Source: RYN-230 sp963718305 (GTDB taxonomy: Bacteria; Actinomycetota; Actinomycetes; Streptosporangiales; Streptosporangiaceae). From it: a DNA stretch of 64,000 nt. This document shows positions 1-9,834 of the stretch, piece by piece (position 1 is the stretch's first letter; each line of letters begins with the position of its first letter). The stretch covers positions 62,001 through 126,000 of the forward strand of contig CAVQZG010000022.1 of NCBI GenBank assembly GCA_963718305.1, written 5' to 3'. Made by a program: the position numbers and the translations under genes. The notes beneath the pieces were generated by a model. The model made no database searches. It was given only the letters and a program-made list of their open reading frames with translations, and was not told the origin of the DNA.

Positions 1-1
1 A

Positions 2-175
2 TTCGACCCAGAACGCTACAAGCAGCGCCACGCGGTCGAATGCGGCATCGGCCGGCTCAAGCGCAACCGGGCCGTGGCCACCCGCTACGACAAGCTCGCC
101 GTACGCTACGAAGCCACCGTCCGCATCGCCGCGATCAACGAGTGGCTCCTCCTCGGCTCCTTAAACAGGCCCTAG
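2..175 (+). CDS. IS5-family transposase, C-terminal fragment
   Basis: Only the last 57 codons are present. The frame is open from the left edge and ends at TAG. The peptide carries the block ECGIGRLKRNRAVATRYDK, whose Glu matches the third acidic residue of the DDE triad of IS5-type (IS427-like) transposases, which cut and rejoin element ends. The frame runs directly into a terminal repeat ending AACAGGCCCTAG, the compact layout usual for IS5 relatives, and the CTAG fits the target preference of the group. The rest of the element lies left of the window, so activity cannot be judged. Confidence 0.85.
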   Translation, partial: FDPERYKQRHAVECGIGRLKRNRAVATRYDKLAVRYEATVRIAAINEWLLLGSLNRP

Positions 176-433
176 CGCATCAGCCATCCGCCCTGACCTG
201 CCCCATACCGTGCTGACACCGCACATCGGGTACGGCACCGAGGAGATATACCGGATCTACTACCGCGCAGGCCGGTGTTTTGCGGCATTTTGCCTCCGGA
301 ACCTCCGCGGCGGTTCATGCCGCCCAAGACGGGGTACCTTTGGGGCTGTGCCGGATCCGGGCCGAAATGCACGTTGGGACCGGTAAGGCCCGCTTGCTCT
401 GTGATCACCTCGTCTCGGTGAACGGGAGCCGCC

Positions 434-1213
434 ATGACCGCCGCCCGCCGCGCCGTCCTCCTCGTTGTCGTCGTCCTGGGCACCGCCATGAGCGGCGGCA
501 TGGCAAGCGCGCAGGACGCCCCAGTCGCCAGCACCGCGTGCGGGTTAGCCCAGCGCATCACCCAGCAGGTATCGCGGGCCCTGTGGGTGATCAGCCGGCC
601 CAACGCGTTCGACACCAGCGGCCAGCGGCTGTGCATCTCCGGGTCCACCAGCCGCCCAGGGTTCACGGTGATCAACAACCTGCGCTACACCGGCGCCTGG
701 CAGGCCTACCCGTTCACCGGCGCCGGCTGCGCCTACCACCTGTGCTCCCCGCGCACCGACTTGCCCAAGCAGGTACGCCGGCTGCCGCCGTCGGCAAACA
801 CCAGCTTCTCCTGGCACGGGCCGGCGCCGGGGAACTGGAACGCCTCCTACGACATCTGGTTCGACCATCATGACCAGATCAGCACCCAGGACAACGGGGC
901 TGAGCTGATGATCTGGCTGCGGCCCAATCCCCGTTACCGGGGCGGCGTGCTTGTGCAAGTCGGCAAGCACCGGTACTGGTTCATGCACTGGCGGACCTGC
1001 GACCCTGCCCGGATCTGCTGGAACTACGTGCAGTTCCGGTTCCCCCGCGTGGTGCACGGTGTGCGGCAGCTGCGGCTCATGCCGTTCATCCGGTTCCTGG
1101 AACGGCGGGGCCTGGTGTCCCCCTCGTGGTGGCTGACGTCGGTCCACGCCGGGTACGAGCTGGTCAGCGGCGGCAAGGGGCTGACCACGACCTGGTTCAA
1201 CGTGCACATCTGA
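434..1213 (+). CDS. Secreted glycoside hydrolase family 12 (endoglucanase/xyloglucanase-type)
   Basis: This 259-residue protein has a signal peptide: Arg at 5-6, a hydrophobic run at about 8-20 and an AxA-type site near residue 27. The rest matches GH12, a beta-jelly-roll family of retaining beta-1,4-glucanases acting outside the cell. The block ASYDIWF (137-143) precedes ELMIWL, whose Glu157 is the predicted nucleophile. HAGYEL near the C-terminus supplies Glu242 as acid/base. The closing WFNVHI resembles the last strand of GH12. No carbohydrate-binding module is present. The ATG follows a GGGAG ribosome-binding sequence. The gene lies between two IS5-type ends on the integrative element and looks like cargo. 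Substrate (cellulose, xyloglucan or mixed-linkage glucan) cannot be told from sequence. Confidence 0.85.
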   Translation: MTAARRAVLLVVVVLGTAMSGGMASAQDAPVASTACGLAQRITQQVSRALWVISRPNAFDTSGQRLCISGSTSRPGFTVINNLRYTGAWQAYPFTGAGCAYHLCSPRTDLPKQVRRLPPSANTSFSWHGPAPGNWNASYDIWFDHHDQISTQDNGAELMIWLRPNPRYRGGVLVQVGKHRYWFMHWRTCDPARICWNYVQFRFPRVVHGVRQLRLMPFIRFLERRGLVSPSWWLTSVHAGYELVSGGKGLTTTWFNVHI

Positions 1214-1233
1214 CCGGGCGTGCTGCGCGGCCA

Positions 1234-1268
1234 GGAGCCGCCCCCGCTGGTCTCAGCGGGACGGCTCC
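1234..1268 (+). terminator. Hairpin terminator after the GH12 gene
   Basis: GGAGCCG (1234-1240) pairs with CGGCTCC (1262-1268). The inner part extends the stem through CCCGCTG and CAGCGGG with one bulged base. It begins 20 bases after the GH12 stop. No T-run follows, which is usual in high-GC actinobacteria. Confidence 0.6.
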
Positions 1269-1461
1269 TCGCTGATGAACGTGCCGTAGCCGCTATCCGA
1301 GGAAATGATCGAGGTCGCCGAGGGTAAGAGCGAACTGCCCGAGTACTCGGCCAGACCGCGCCCGGCGGCGCACAGACGGCAAGACAAACGGAGAGACTGG
1401 TCGTCAACTCATCTACCGGAGACCTCACGGCTTCCGGGCAGCGACACGCGGCCACCAGCCA

Positions 1462-1502
1462 TGATCAACAACTGACCCAGCCGACTTCTTAACAGGCCCT
1501 AG
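1462..1502 (+). mobile_element. Right end of a second, degraded IS5-type element
   Basis: The bases from 1462 align by eye with the last 40 bases of the transposase fragment at 134-175. Both have GATCAAC followed by a diverged stretch and the identical terminus AACAGGCCCTAG. Here the frame reads M-I-N-N-stop, so the transposase end is decayed. CTAG follows the terminus in both copies. The rest of 1269-1643 shows no supported gene. Confidence 0.6.
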
Positions 1503-1643
1503 CTAGCTGCTCCCCGTTGTGCCTGCCGTCTTCGCGTCCACGTGACAGACGCCGTCCGCAACGATTGCCGCGGAGAAGGGTGGCAGTCGGATCCTGCTGC
1601 GCAGGTCGCTGATCTGTCCGGAGCCGGGTGTAGCTTGGGTTGC

Positions 1644-1958
1644 ATGTCCGCCGAGCCGGTGCAGGTAGAGGATCCGAATGATCCCGAGGTCATTCTCCGG
1701 GACCTGCCCGAGCGGGAACGCGCCGAGTTCCTCCGCCAGTACCACGAGGCTGTAGACGCCGCGCATGATCCGGCTGGCTACCGACGGCTGCAGCGGCTCC
1801 TGCACGCATGGCGGCTGACGGTCATCGCGACCAGCCGAGCCGGATACTACGAGGAACTTGAAGCGGTGCGCAGCGGCACCGCCCGGACGACGCCAGCAGA
1901 GGAAGTCATCCCGGACTGGCAGGAGCGGCTGACGGCCGCGCGGGCTCAGACGCGGTGA
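1644..1958 (+). CDS. DUF6247-family protein, probable antitoxin
   Basis: A 104-residue acidic protein with the conserved core LRDLPERERAEFLRQYHEAV, then a helical segment with LHAWRLTVIA and YYEELEAV. This is recognisable as the actinobacterial DUF6247 family, often found directly before a RelE/ParE-like toxin. It is inferred to bind and neutralise the product of the next gene, with which it overlaps by four bases (GTGA). An upstream in-frame ATG at 1542 exists, but the family similarity begins near the ATG at 1644. No DNA-binding domain is obvious, so autoregulation is not evident from sequence. Confidence 0.65.
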   Translation: MSAEPVQVEDPNDPEVILRDLPERERAEFLRQYHEAVDAAHDPAGYRRLQRLLHAWRLTVIATSRAGYYEELEAVRSGTARTTPAEEVIPDWQERLTAARAQTR

Positions 1959-2203
1959 CCTACCGGGCCGAGTTAAGCGAGCGGGCACTCGGGCAGCTCG
2001 GCGACTTTCCGGCGAAGGCGTTAGATGCCCTGATCGCGACCATGGCATCGGTGATCGAGTACCCGGACGATCCGCTGCGGACATTCCCGACGGGCGATCC
2101 GTATGTCCGGCGTGCCGAGTTCGGTACGGCAGGCATGGTCACCTACACGATCAGTGACGCCCGCCGGACAGTCACGTTGACCGACGTGACCTGGGCAGGC
2201 TGA
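1955..2203 (+). CDS. RelE/ParE-like toxin
   Basis: This 82-residue protein starts at a GTG that overlaps the upstream stop. YRAELSERALGQL at the N-terminus, a Leu/Ala-rich helical segment and a C-terminal beta region with RRAEFGTAGMVTYTI and TVTLTDVTWAG follow the RelE/ParE plan of two helices and a small sheet. Such toxins are ribosome-dependent mRNA nucleases (RelE) or gyrase poisons (ParE). Which applies here cannot be told. The operon overlap with the DUF6247 gene and the location on an integrative element fit a stabilising toxin-antitoxin module. Confidence 0.65.
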   Translation: MTYRAELSERALGQLGDFPAKALDALIATMASVIEYPDDPLRTFPTGDPYVRRAEFGTAGMVTYTISDARRTVTLTDVTWAG

Positions 2204-2579
2204 CCCGCCCCACCCGGCGCAAAAAACGCGCCTGCTTGTAGCGCAGGATGGCCACGGTGGTGGCGCGGATGCGGGCAGGCTGCCTCAAATGTCGTGCAGG
2301 GACCGCTCCGCCAAGGTGCATGATCCCTGAGGTCACAATTCCCTTACCGTGCCAGCTCTTTCCGCCCACACGCAACAGCACTGAATCGAACTGTGCATAA
2401 CTGCGCCTAACCAGTCAGCACCAATCAGCACCGCTGACGGCCATCTGATCAAGTGGTTCTCGTTTGACAGCAGCGCAAGTGATTGACGTAACTTTGGACA
2501 CGATCTCGTCGTACCAGGTGAGACACGGGAAGTATCCGTTGGCTCGAGCTACTTCCCCTTGCGGAGAAGCGGAGTGGCA
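2204..2579. other. Intergenic stretch before the excisionase gene
   Basis: No gene is supported here. GGCGC-N7-GCGCC at 2216-2232 could be a weak terminator after the toxin gene. A TTGACA hexamer at 2464-2469 is the best -35 candidate for the excisionase/integrase unit, but no good -10 follows at 17-18 bases. Confidence 0.35.
2527..2557. promoter_or_regulatory. Inverted repeat upstream of the excisionase gene
   Basis: GGGAAGTA (2527-2534) and TACTTCCC (2550-2557) form a perfect 8-bp inverted repeat with a 15-base spacer. It ends 22 bases before the excisionase start. It could be an operator or an mRNA hairpin controlling the excisionase/integrase unit. No known regulator is assigned. Confidence 0.35.
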
Positions 2580-2795
2580 ATGGCTGATCAGCTCTATACT
2601 GCTGCCGAGGCGGCAAGTATTCTCAAGGTGCGTGAGTCGTGGCTCAAGACAAAGGCTGCGGCGCGGTTGATTCCATGCACGTTCATTGGCAAGCATCTGC
2701 GGTTCAGCGATGACGACATCGCCGAGATCATGAAGGCCGGGGCGCGTCAGCCGGTCACCTCACGCGAGCGCCGGGTGGGCCACAGAACCACCTGA
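2580..2795 (+). CDS. Excisionase-like helix-turn-helix protein
   Basis: A 71-residue protein: YTAAEAASILKVRESWLKTKAAARLIPCTFIGKHLRFSDDDIAEIM is the MerR/HTH_17 winged-helix layout of actinobacterial element excisionases (shown here in part only as YTAAEAASILKV and KHLRFSDDDI). These bend DNA at attachment sites and steer the integrase toward excision. GGAG six bases before the ATG at 2580 decides the start. The next gene, 52 bases downstream on the same strand, is the integrase, the usual Xis-Int order of actinomycete integrative elements. Confidence 0.8.
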   Translation: MADQLYTAAEAASILKVRESWLKTKAAARLIPCTFIGKHLRFSDDDIAEIMKAGARQPVTSRERRVGHRTT

Positions 2796-2847
2796 TGCCG
2801 CTACCAGCACCGGCCAGCACGACCAGAGACATCACCCGGAGGACAGC

Positions 2848-4634
<1,787 letters not shown>

Positions 4635-4638
<4 letters not shown>

Positions 4639-5573
4639 GCGTGATCGACTGGCTGCTCGAAGGTGACCCCGCCATCCGCTGGCAGGTGCTGCGGGATCTC
4701 ACGAACGGGTCGGCTGATGACGTGGCGGCCGAGCGGGCCCGGGTGGAGCACGATGGCTGGGGCGCGCGCCTCCTCGCGCTGGAGGATCCCGACGGGCTCT
4801 GGGACGGCGGCGCTTGCTTCCCGGCGTCCTATACCGGCAGCGAACCGGGGCAGCCCTGGACGGCCACGATGCACACGCTGCAGACCCTGCAGCTCCTGGG
4901 GCTTGACCCGGCGTCGGAGTCCGCCCGCCGGGCGATCGGGCTGGTTGCGGAGAACGGGCGCTGGGAGCACGCCGGGCAGCGCTACTTCGACGGGGAGGTC
5001 GAGCCTTGCATCAACGGCAGGACGATCGAGACCGGGGCGTACTTCGGGGTGGACGTTGGAGTGATCGTCGAGCGGATCCTCGTCGAGCGGCTCGCTGACG
5101 GCGGCTGGAACTGCGAGGTCGAGAACGGATCGGTGCGGTCCTCCTTCGACACGACGATCAACGTGCTCGACGGCCTGCTCGAGTTCGAGCGTGCGACCGG
5201 CGGGTCCGCGGAGGTGCGCACCGCCCGCCGCAGCGGTGAGGAGTACCTGCTCGAGCGCGGCCTGTTCCGCCGCAAGACCACGGGGGCCGTCGTCCAGCCG
5301 GCGTATCTCGAGTTCGTGTTTCCGTACTACTGGCACTACGACGTGCTGCGTGCGCTCGACTACTTCCGGCGGTCGGGTGCGGACCCGGATCCCCGGATGG
5401 CGGAGGCGGTAGCGGTCGTGCAGTCGAAGCGCCAGCCCGACGGCCGGTGGCTGCTCGACCGCATCCATCCGGGTCGCGTCCACTTCGATCTTGAGGGCGG
5501 CGTGGGCACGCCGAGCCGCTGGAACACCCTCCGCGCGCTCAGGGTGCTCAAGTGGTGGGACGGAATCGCCTGA
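4635..5573 (+). CDS. Squalene-cyclase/prenyltransferase-like alpha-toroid protein
   Basis: A 312-residue soluble protein built of repeated helical pairs with motifs such as DGLWDGG, DGGWNCEV, TTINVLDGLLEFE and PDGRWLLDR, which resemble QW/alpha-alpha-barrel repeats of the prenyltransferase and squalene cyclase superfamily. The DxDD acid motif of class II terpene cyclases is not seen, so an actual cyclase activity is doubtful. Such stand-alone proteins are usually annotated only as hypothetical or squalene-cyclase-like. GTG at 4635 is used. The gene follows the integration site with no operon partners, and its upstream DNA is now the integrase tail, so its promoter may have been altered by insertion. 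Confidence 0.6.
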
Positions 5574-5818
5574 CGACCGAACGACGGAAGACGAGCGGAG
5601 TGCTCGCGCGCCGCCTGCGTTTTCAAGCGGGCCCTTAGCCTTGGGTGGTGCGGGTGAGGTGGCGGGAGCGCTGGCGAGTTCAGCCGCCGTGGTGCCGATC
5701 AGCTTGTTCGGGCTGTTCGTCCTGGTGACCTTCATCCCGCTGTGGCGTTCGCTGTCCGCCGCGGAAAGACGAACGGGCGGCCCGGCGCCCGAGCTCCGGA
5801 CGCGCCCGGCGTGGCGGG

Positions 5819-6492
5819 CTAATCGCCGACGGCGCGGTTGGCGGCGTCGGTGTACTGGTCGTAGAGCTGGTCGTTGACCCGCCCCGAGATGTCGATGATC
5901 TCGGCGGAGTAGGCGACGACCTCGATACCGGCTCCGGCTGCTCCGCCACGTCCGGCGCCTCAGGCTTGCTGGTCAGGCGCTCCAGGGTCTCAGCGGTCAC
6001 AGGAGCAGCCTCGCGCTCGACCCCCGCCTCGGACCGGCGACGGCGCGTCTCCTCGGCGTGGGTCCGCCTGCGGGCCTGCGCAGCATCGCTGCGTGACGCC
6101 TCACGCAGCAGCAACACGAACGCGCCCAGCATCACGCCCGGCGGGATGACGACCCACCAGGCGGCAACCTTCAGCACCGCGAGGGCGAGCGCCCCGACCG
6201 TGAGGAACATGAGCGTGCCGAGCATGCGGCGGCGGGCCTTGAGGACGTTGGCGCGCCGTCCGGCGGCGTCCTCCTCGGTCCAGGTGATCTCTTCCTCGAC
6301 CGTGAACTCGCGCTCAGTGACCGCGCGCTGGGGCGCCTCGTCGGCCGGGGCCTCGCTCTCGTAGACCTCGGTGTGCATCTCGAAGTGCTCGGTGACCTCG
6401 TACCGGCGGCGGCGCCCAGGGCGCAGCCAGCGGGGCATGAGGACCCCGGCCCAGATGGCCACGATCGCGAAGTAGAGGATGGCGCTGCTCAC
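5819..6492 (-). CDS. glpR: GlpR/SepX divisome membrane protein (frameshifted)
   Basis: The start MSSAILYFAIVAIWAGVLMP is the conserved first membrane segment of GlpR (Corynebacterium) and SepX (Streptomyces). This protein binds the MoeA-like Glp and takes part in FtsZ-ring assembly. Two more membrane segments lie at about 90-130, followed by an Arg-rich cytoplasmic region. The family's C-terminal block appears as IIDISGRVNDQLYDQYTDAA, but in a different frame, ending at a TAG at 5819-5821. One base is missing between about 5930 and 5960 on the minus strand. Uncorrected, the frame runs on to 5680. The position after rimJ in the galU-glp block is the normal one, so a sequence error is more likely than gene loss. 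Confidence 0.75.
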
Positions 6493-6672
6493 CAGGCCGC
6501 ACCCGCCGGCCAGGGAGCCACCAGGGCCAGATCAGCCCAGCACGGGGTCACGCAGCACCTGAAGGCACGCGTGGATCGCCGCGTGGCGGGCTTGCTCACG
6601 TGACGCACGGTAAGGGCCAGCGCTGGCGATGAACAGTATTAGGCCCGGTGTGTCGTGAGATCGCGGGTCAGA

Positions 6673-7308
6673 TCACGTAGTTCCGGCCCGCCGGGCCGAC
6701 AACTCGTTGCGCCACCGGGGCAGCAGTCCCCCGGACGCGTCCTCCACCGTCAGCGCGTAGCAGAGGTGATCACGCCACGCCCCGTCGATGTGCAGGTACC
6801 GGCGCCGCAGCCCTTCCTCGCGGAACCCGAGCTTTTCCACCACCCGCCGCGAAGCCTGGTTCTCCGGCCGGATGCTCGCCTCGACCCGGTGCAGCCCGAC
6901 CACGAAGAAACAGTGGTCCAGCGCCATGGCCAGCGCCGTCGGGGTGATGTTCCGGCCCGCGTACGCCTCGTCGATCCAGTAGCCGACCTGGGCGGTCCGG
7001 GCCGACCCCCAGACGATGCTGCCCACCGTGAGCTGCCCGGCGAACTGGCCGCCGTAGGTGACCACCCAGGGCAGGGCCAGGCCCTGGCGGGCCTCCCGGC
7101 GCATGGTGCGGGCCATGGACAGATAGGGGCTGATGGTGGAGCGGTACAAGGGGGTCTCGGGGTTGGTGGGTTCCCAGGGGCGCAGCCAGTCCGCGTTCCG
7201 CACCCGGGCGTCGCGCCACGTCGTTGCGTCCCGGGCCCGAACGGGCCGCAGCCCGATCGGGGCATCCAGCAGCGCCGGTTCCACGATCGTGACTGGCCAG
7301 CCGCGCAT
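6673..7308 (-). CDS. RimJ-like GNAT N-acetyltransferase
   Basis: A GNAT-fold acetyltransferase of about 211 residues, resembling ribosomal-protein acetyltransferases RimJ/RimL: VGLRPVRARDATTW at the N-terminus, the central GYWIDEAYAGRNITPTAL in which the R-N-I-T stretch corresponds to the acetyl-CoA binding turn, and the closing NQASRRVVEKLGFREEG. Substrate is unknown. In many actinobacteria this gene lies between glp/moeA and glpR, as here. The ATG at 7308 follows GGGACGA. A second in-frame ATG pair at 7326-7329 after GGGGGA would add 6-7 residues. Confidence 0.8.
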   Translation of the reverse strand: MRGWPVTIVEPALLDAPIGLRPVRARDATTWRDARVRNADWLRPWEPTNPETPLYRSTISPYLSMARTMRREARQGLALPWVVTYGGQFAGQLTVGSIVWGSARTAQVGYWIDEAYAGRNITPTALAMALDHCFFVVGLHRVEASIRPENQASRRVVEKLGFREEGLRRRYLHIDGAWRDHLCYALTVEDASGGLLPRWRNELSARRAGTT

Positions 7309-7449
7309 TCGTCCCACGTGGCCCATCATTCCCCCGTTAGCGATCAGAACGCTACGCGGACACCCGATGAAAACACCGCTGTAACGTAATGTCCCAGCTT
7401 CCCGCACACGGCATTTATGCCCGGTGATGCCCTGGTGTAGCTGGGTCGA

Positions 7450-7983
7450 TCACCCCGAACGCGGGTGATCTCCGCCTCGGGCCTGGTCAACGGCGTGCGT
7501 GAGGACGGGGGTAAGCACCCGCATGCCATCTTCCACCCCGCCGACGGAGCCTGGCAGGTTAACGATGAGGACCTCGCCGGCCAGGCCGGCCAGCCCGCGG
7601 GACAGCATGGCCGACGGAATCCCGGCCGCCACGCCCGCGGCCCGGATCGCTTCCGCGATGCCCGGTACCTCCCGGTCTATGACCTTCCGGGTCATTTCGG
7701 GGGTTCGGTCACCCGGGGTCAGGCCTGTCCCGCCGGTGGTCACGATCACCTGGTACCCGGAGGCGGCCCCGTCCAGCAGGGCCTGCTCGACCGGGTCGCC
7801 GTCCGGGACGACCTGGGAGTCCACCGCGCAGCCGGCCTCGGCCAGCAGGTTGACCAGCACGGGGCCGGACTTGTCTTCGTACACCCCGGCCGAGGCGCGG
7901 TTCGAGATCGTGATGGCCAGCGCCCGGATCACCGGGCCCTGGGCCATCCCGCCGTCCGTCGCTTCACTCCACGCGTCGCTCAT
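7450..7983 (-). CDS. moaB: MoaB/MogA molybdopterin adenylyltransferase
   Basis: This protein of about 177 residues has the MoCF-binding fold. Markers are ITISNRASAGVYEDKSGP, VPDGDPVEQAL and the signature TTGGTGLTPGDRTPEMT, followed by the LPGSVGGVEDG loop. The family activates molybdopterin by adenylation before metal insertion by MoeA. It lies 16 bases after moaC in the same orientation. ATG at 7983 is preferred; a GTG four codons upstream is possible. The actinobacterial member is usually called MoaB or MogA. Confidence 0.88.
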   Translation of the reverse strand: MSDAWSEATDGGMAQGPVIRALAITISNRASAGVYEDKSGPVLVNLLAEAGCAVDSQVVPDGDPVEQALLDGAASGYQVIVTTGGTGLTPGDRTPEMTRKVIDREVPGIAEAIRAAGVAAGIPSAMLSRGLAGLAGEVLIVNLPGSVGGVEDGMRVLTPVLTHAVDQARGGDHPRSG

Positions 7984-7999
7984 GACCGGCGCCACCCCT

Positions 8000-8549
8000 T
8001 CATGATCGAGACCACGGGCTCATGACCGGCGCCACAATCCCGGTCTTGCCGCCGGTCTTCTCCTCGACCCGCACGTCCGTGATCACCGCCGCGGGGTCCA
8101 CCGCCTTGATCATGTCGATCAGCGCCAGGGCCGCCACGGTCACCGACGTCAGCGCCTCCATCTCGACGCCCGTCCGGTCCGCGGTCCGCGCCACCGCCGT
8201 GATGGCCACGGCGTCGTCCTCGCACGGACAGGTCAACCGTGACGGCGTGCAGCCCGATCGGGTGGCACAGCGGGATCAGGTCCGGCGTCTTCTTGGCCCC
8301 CTGGATCCCGGCGATCCGGGCCACCGCGAGCGCGTCACCCTTGGGGACCTCGCCGGCCCGGAGGGCGGCGACAGCCCGGGGGGACAGCAGCACCCGGCCC
8401 GACGCCCGCGCCTGCCGCGCGGTCACGTCCTTGCCGGACACGTCGACCATCCGGGCGTGCCCGGCCTGGTCGAGATGGGACAGCGGCACCTCGCCGGCCG
8501 TGCTCAGCCCATCCTCGAAGCGGCCACCGTCAGCGCTGGCACCGGTCAT
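8000..8549 (-). CDS. moaC: MoaC cyclic pyranopterin monophosphate synthase (frameshifted)
   Basis: MoaC, with MoaA, converts GTP to cyclic pyranopterin monophosphate. The N-terminal frame has LSHLDQAGHARMVDVSGKD, GAKKTPDLIPLCHPI and TVDLSV. The remaining conserved half (TADRTGVEMEALTSVTVAAL, IDMIKAVDPAAVITDVRVEE, KTGGKTG) continues in another frame from about 8225. A single indel in TCCGTGCGAGGA separates the halves. All catalytic-core motifs are otherwise intact. The ATG at 8549 overlaps the glp/moeA stop as ATGA, typical of a coupled operon. This is probably a functional gene with a base error. Confidence 0.8.
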
Positions 8550-9834
8550 GGCAGGCACATTACGTCAACACCGTCGCCGGCCTCCATCCGGGTCACGTCC
8601 TCCGGCACGATAATCAGCGCGTTGGCCTGGGCCAGCGCGCCAAGCTGGTGGGACGACTGGCCGGTGAGCGGCACCACGGTGTCCCGGGCCGGATCGAGAA
8701 GGCCCCGCAGATACGACCGCCGGCCCCCGGGGGACCGCACACTCATGGTGAGGGCCGCCTGCGCCAGCGGTTGTCGTTGCGGAGAATGATTTTTCAGGGC
8801 ATCCAGCGCGGGCTGCACGAACAGGATGAACGACACGTACGCGCTGACCGGATTGCCGGGCAGGGTGAAGATCGGGGTGGCGTCCGGGCCGAGCACGCCG
8901 AAACCCTGCGGCATCCCGGGCTGCATGGCGACCTTGCGGAACGTGATCGTGCCCAGCTTGGACAGGGCGGCCTTGACCACGTCGTGCTCGCCGCCCATGC
9001 TCACCCCGCCGCTGGTGATCAGCAGGTCGGCGTCGCTGACCAGGCCTTCGAGGGTGCTGAGCACCACGGCCGGGTCGTCGCGCAGCCGGTGCCGCCGGAC
9101 GATCGCGCCGGCCTGCCGGGCGGCCGCGGCCAGCATGAAGCTGTTCGATTCCCAGATCTGCCCGGGGATCAGCGGAGTGCCCGGCTCCACGAGTTCGTTG
9201 CCGGTCGAGATGATCGCGACCCGGGGCGGCGTGCGGGCCAGCACCTCGCCGTGCCCGGACGCGGCCAGCAGGGCCATCTGCACCGGGCCGATCAGGGTGC
9301 CCTGGGGCAGCAGGACGGTGCCCTCGGCCACGTCGTCGCCGCGGTGGCGGACCGCGTTGCCCGGCTCGGGGGCCTGGCGGAACGCGGCATCAAGGCCGTG
9401 CCGCCGTCGGTCCACTCCACCGGGACCACGGCGTCGGCGCCCTCGGGCATCCGCGCGCCGGTCATGATCTGCAGGCAGCTGCCCGGCTCGGCCCGGTAGT
9501 CGCCGGTGTCGCCCGCGGCGATCTCACCGCGCACCGGCAGCGTGACCGGCGTATCGGCGCTGGCCCCGGCCAGGTCGGCGGCGTGCACCGCGTAGCCGTC
9601 CATGGCGGAGTTGTCGAACGACGGCAGCGGCGTCGTCGCCGTGACGTGCTCGGCCAGCACGCTCCCGTCCGCGTGCACCAGCGGCACCCAGACCGGCTCG
9701 ACCGGGCGGATGGCGGCCAGCACGTCGGCCAGGTGCTCCTCGACGGGGACCAGCGGCGGGTCCCCGTGCGACCCCGGGCCCGCGTGCGCCCCCGGGCTCC
9801 CAGGCGCCCCCGGGCCCCCGTGCTGATGGGTCAT
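8546..9834 (-). CDS. glp: Glp/MoeA gephyrin-like molybdotransferase (frameshifted)
   Basis: A MoeA-type protein of about 420 residues: N-terminal part EHLADVLAAIRPVEPVWVPL and SAMDGYAVHAADLAG, then a mid domain with VAIISTGNELVEPGTPL, DLLITSGGVSMGGEHDVVK, FTLPGNPVSAYVSF and a C-terminal domain IV. MoeA inserts molybdate into molybdopterin. In Corynebacterium the paralogue next to galU is Glp, which binds FtsZ and the membrane receptor GlpR. The same neighbourhood (galU upstream, rimJ-glpR downstream) supports that role here. The N- and C-terminal parts are in different frames, joined near 9380-9400 by a one-base indel. The start at 9834 overlaps the galU stop by four bases. Confidence 0.82.

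Noticed and set aside
5640..5877. Small plus-strand frame with one hydrophobic segment (VVPISLFGLFVLVTFIPLW)
   Set aside because: It runs into the antisense of the glpR 3' end, has no ribosome-binding site and no family; not enough support.
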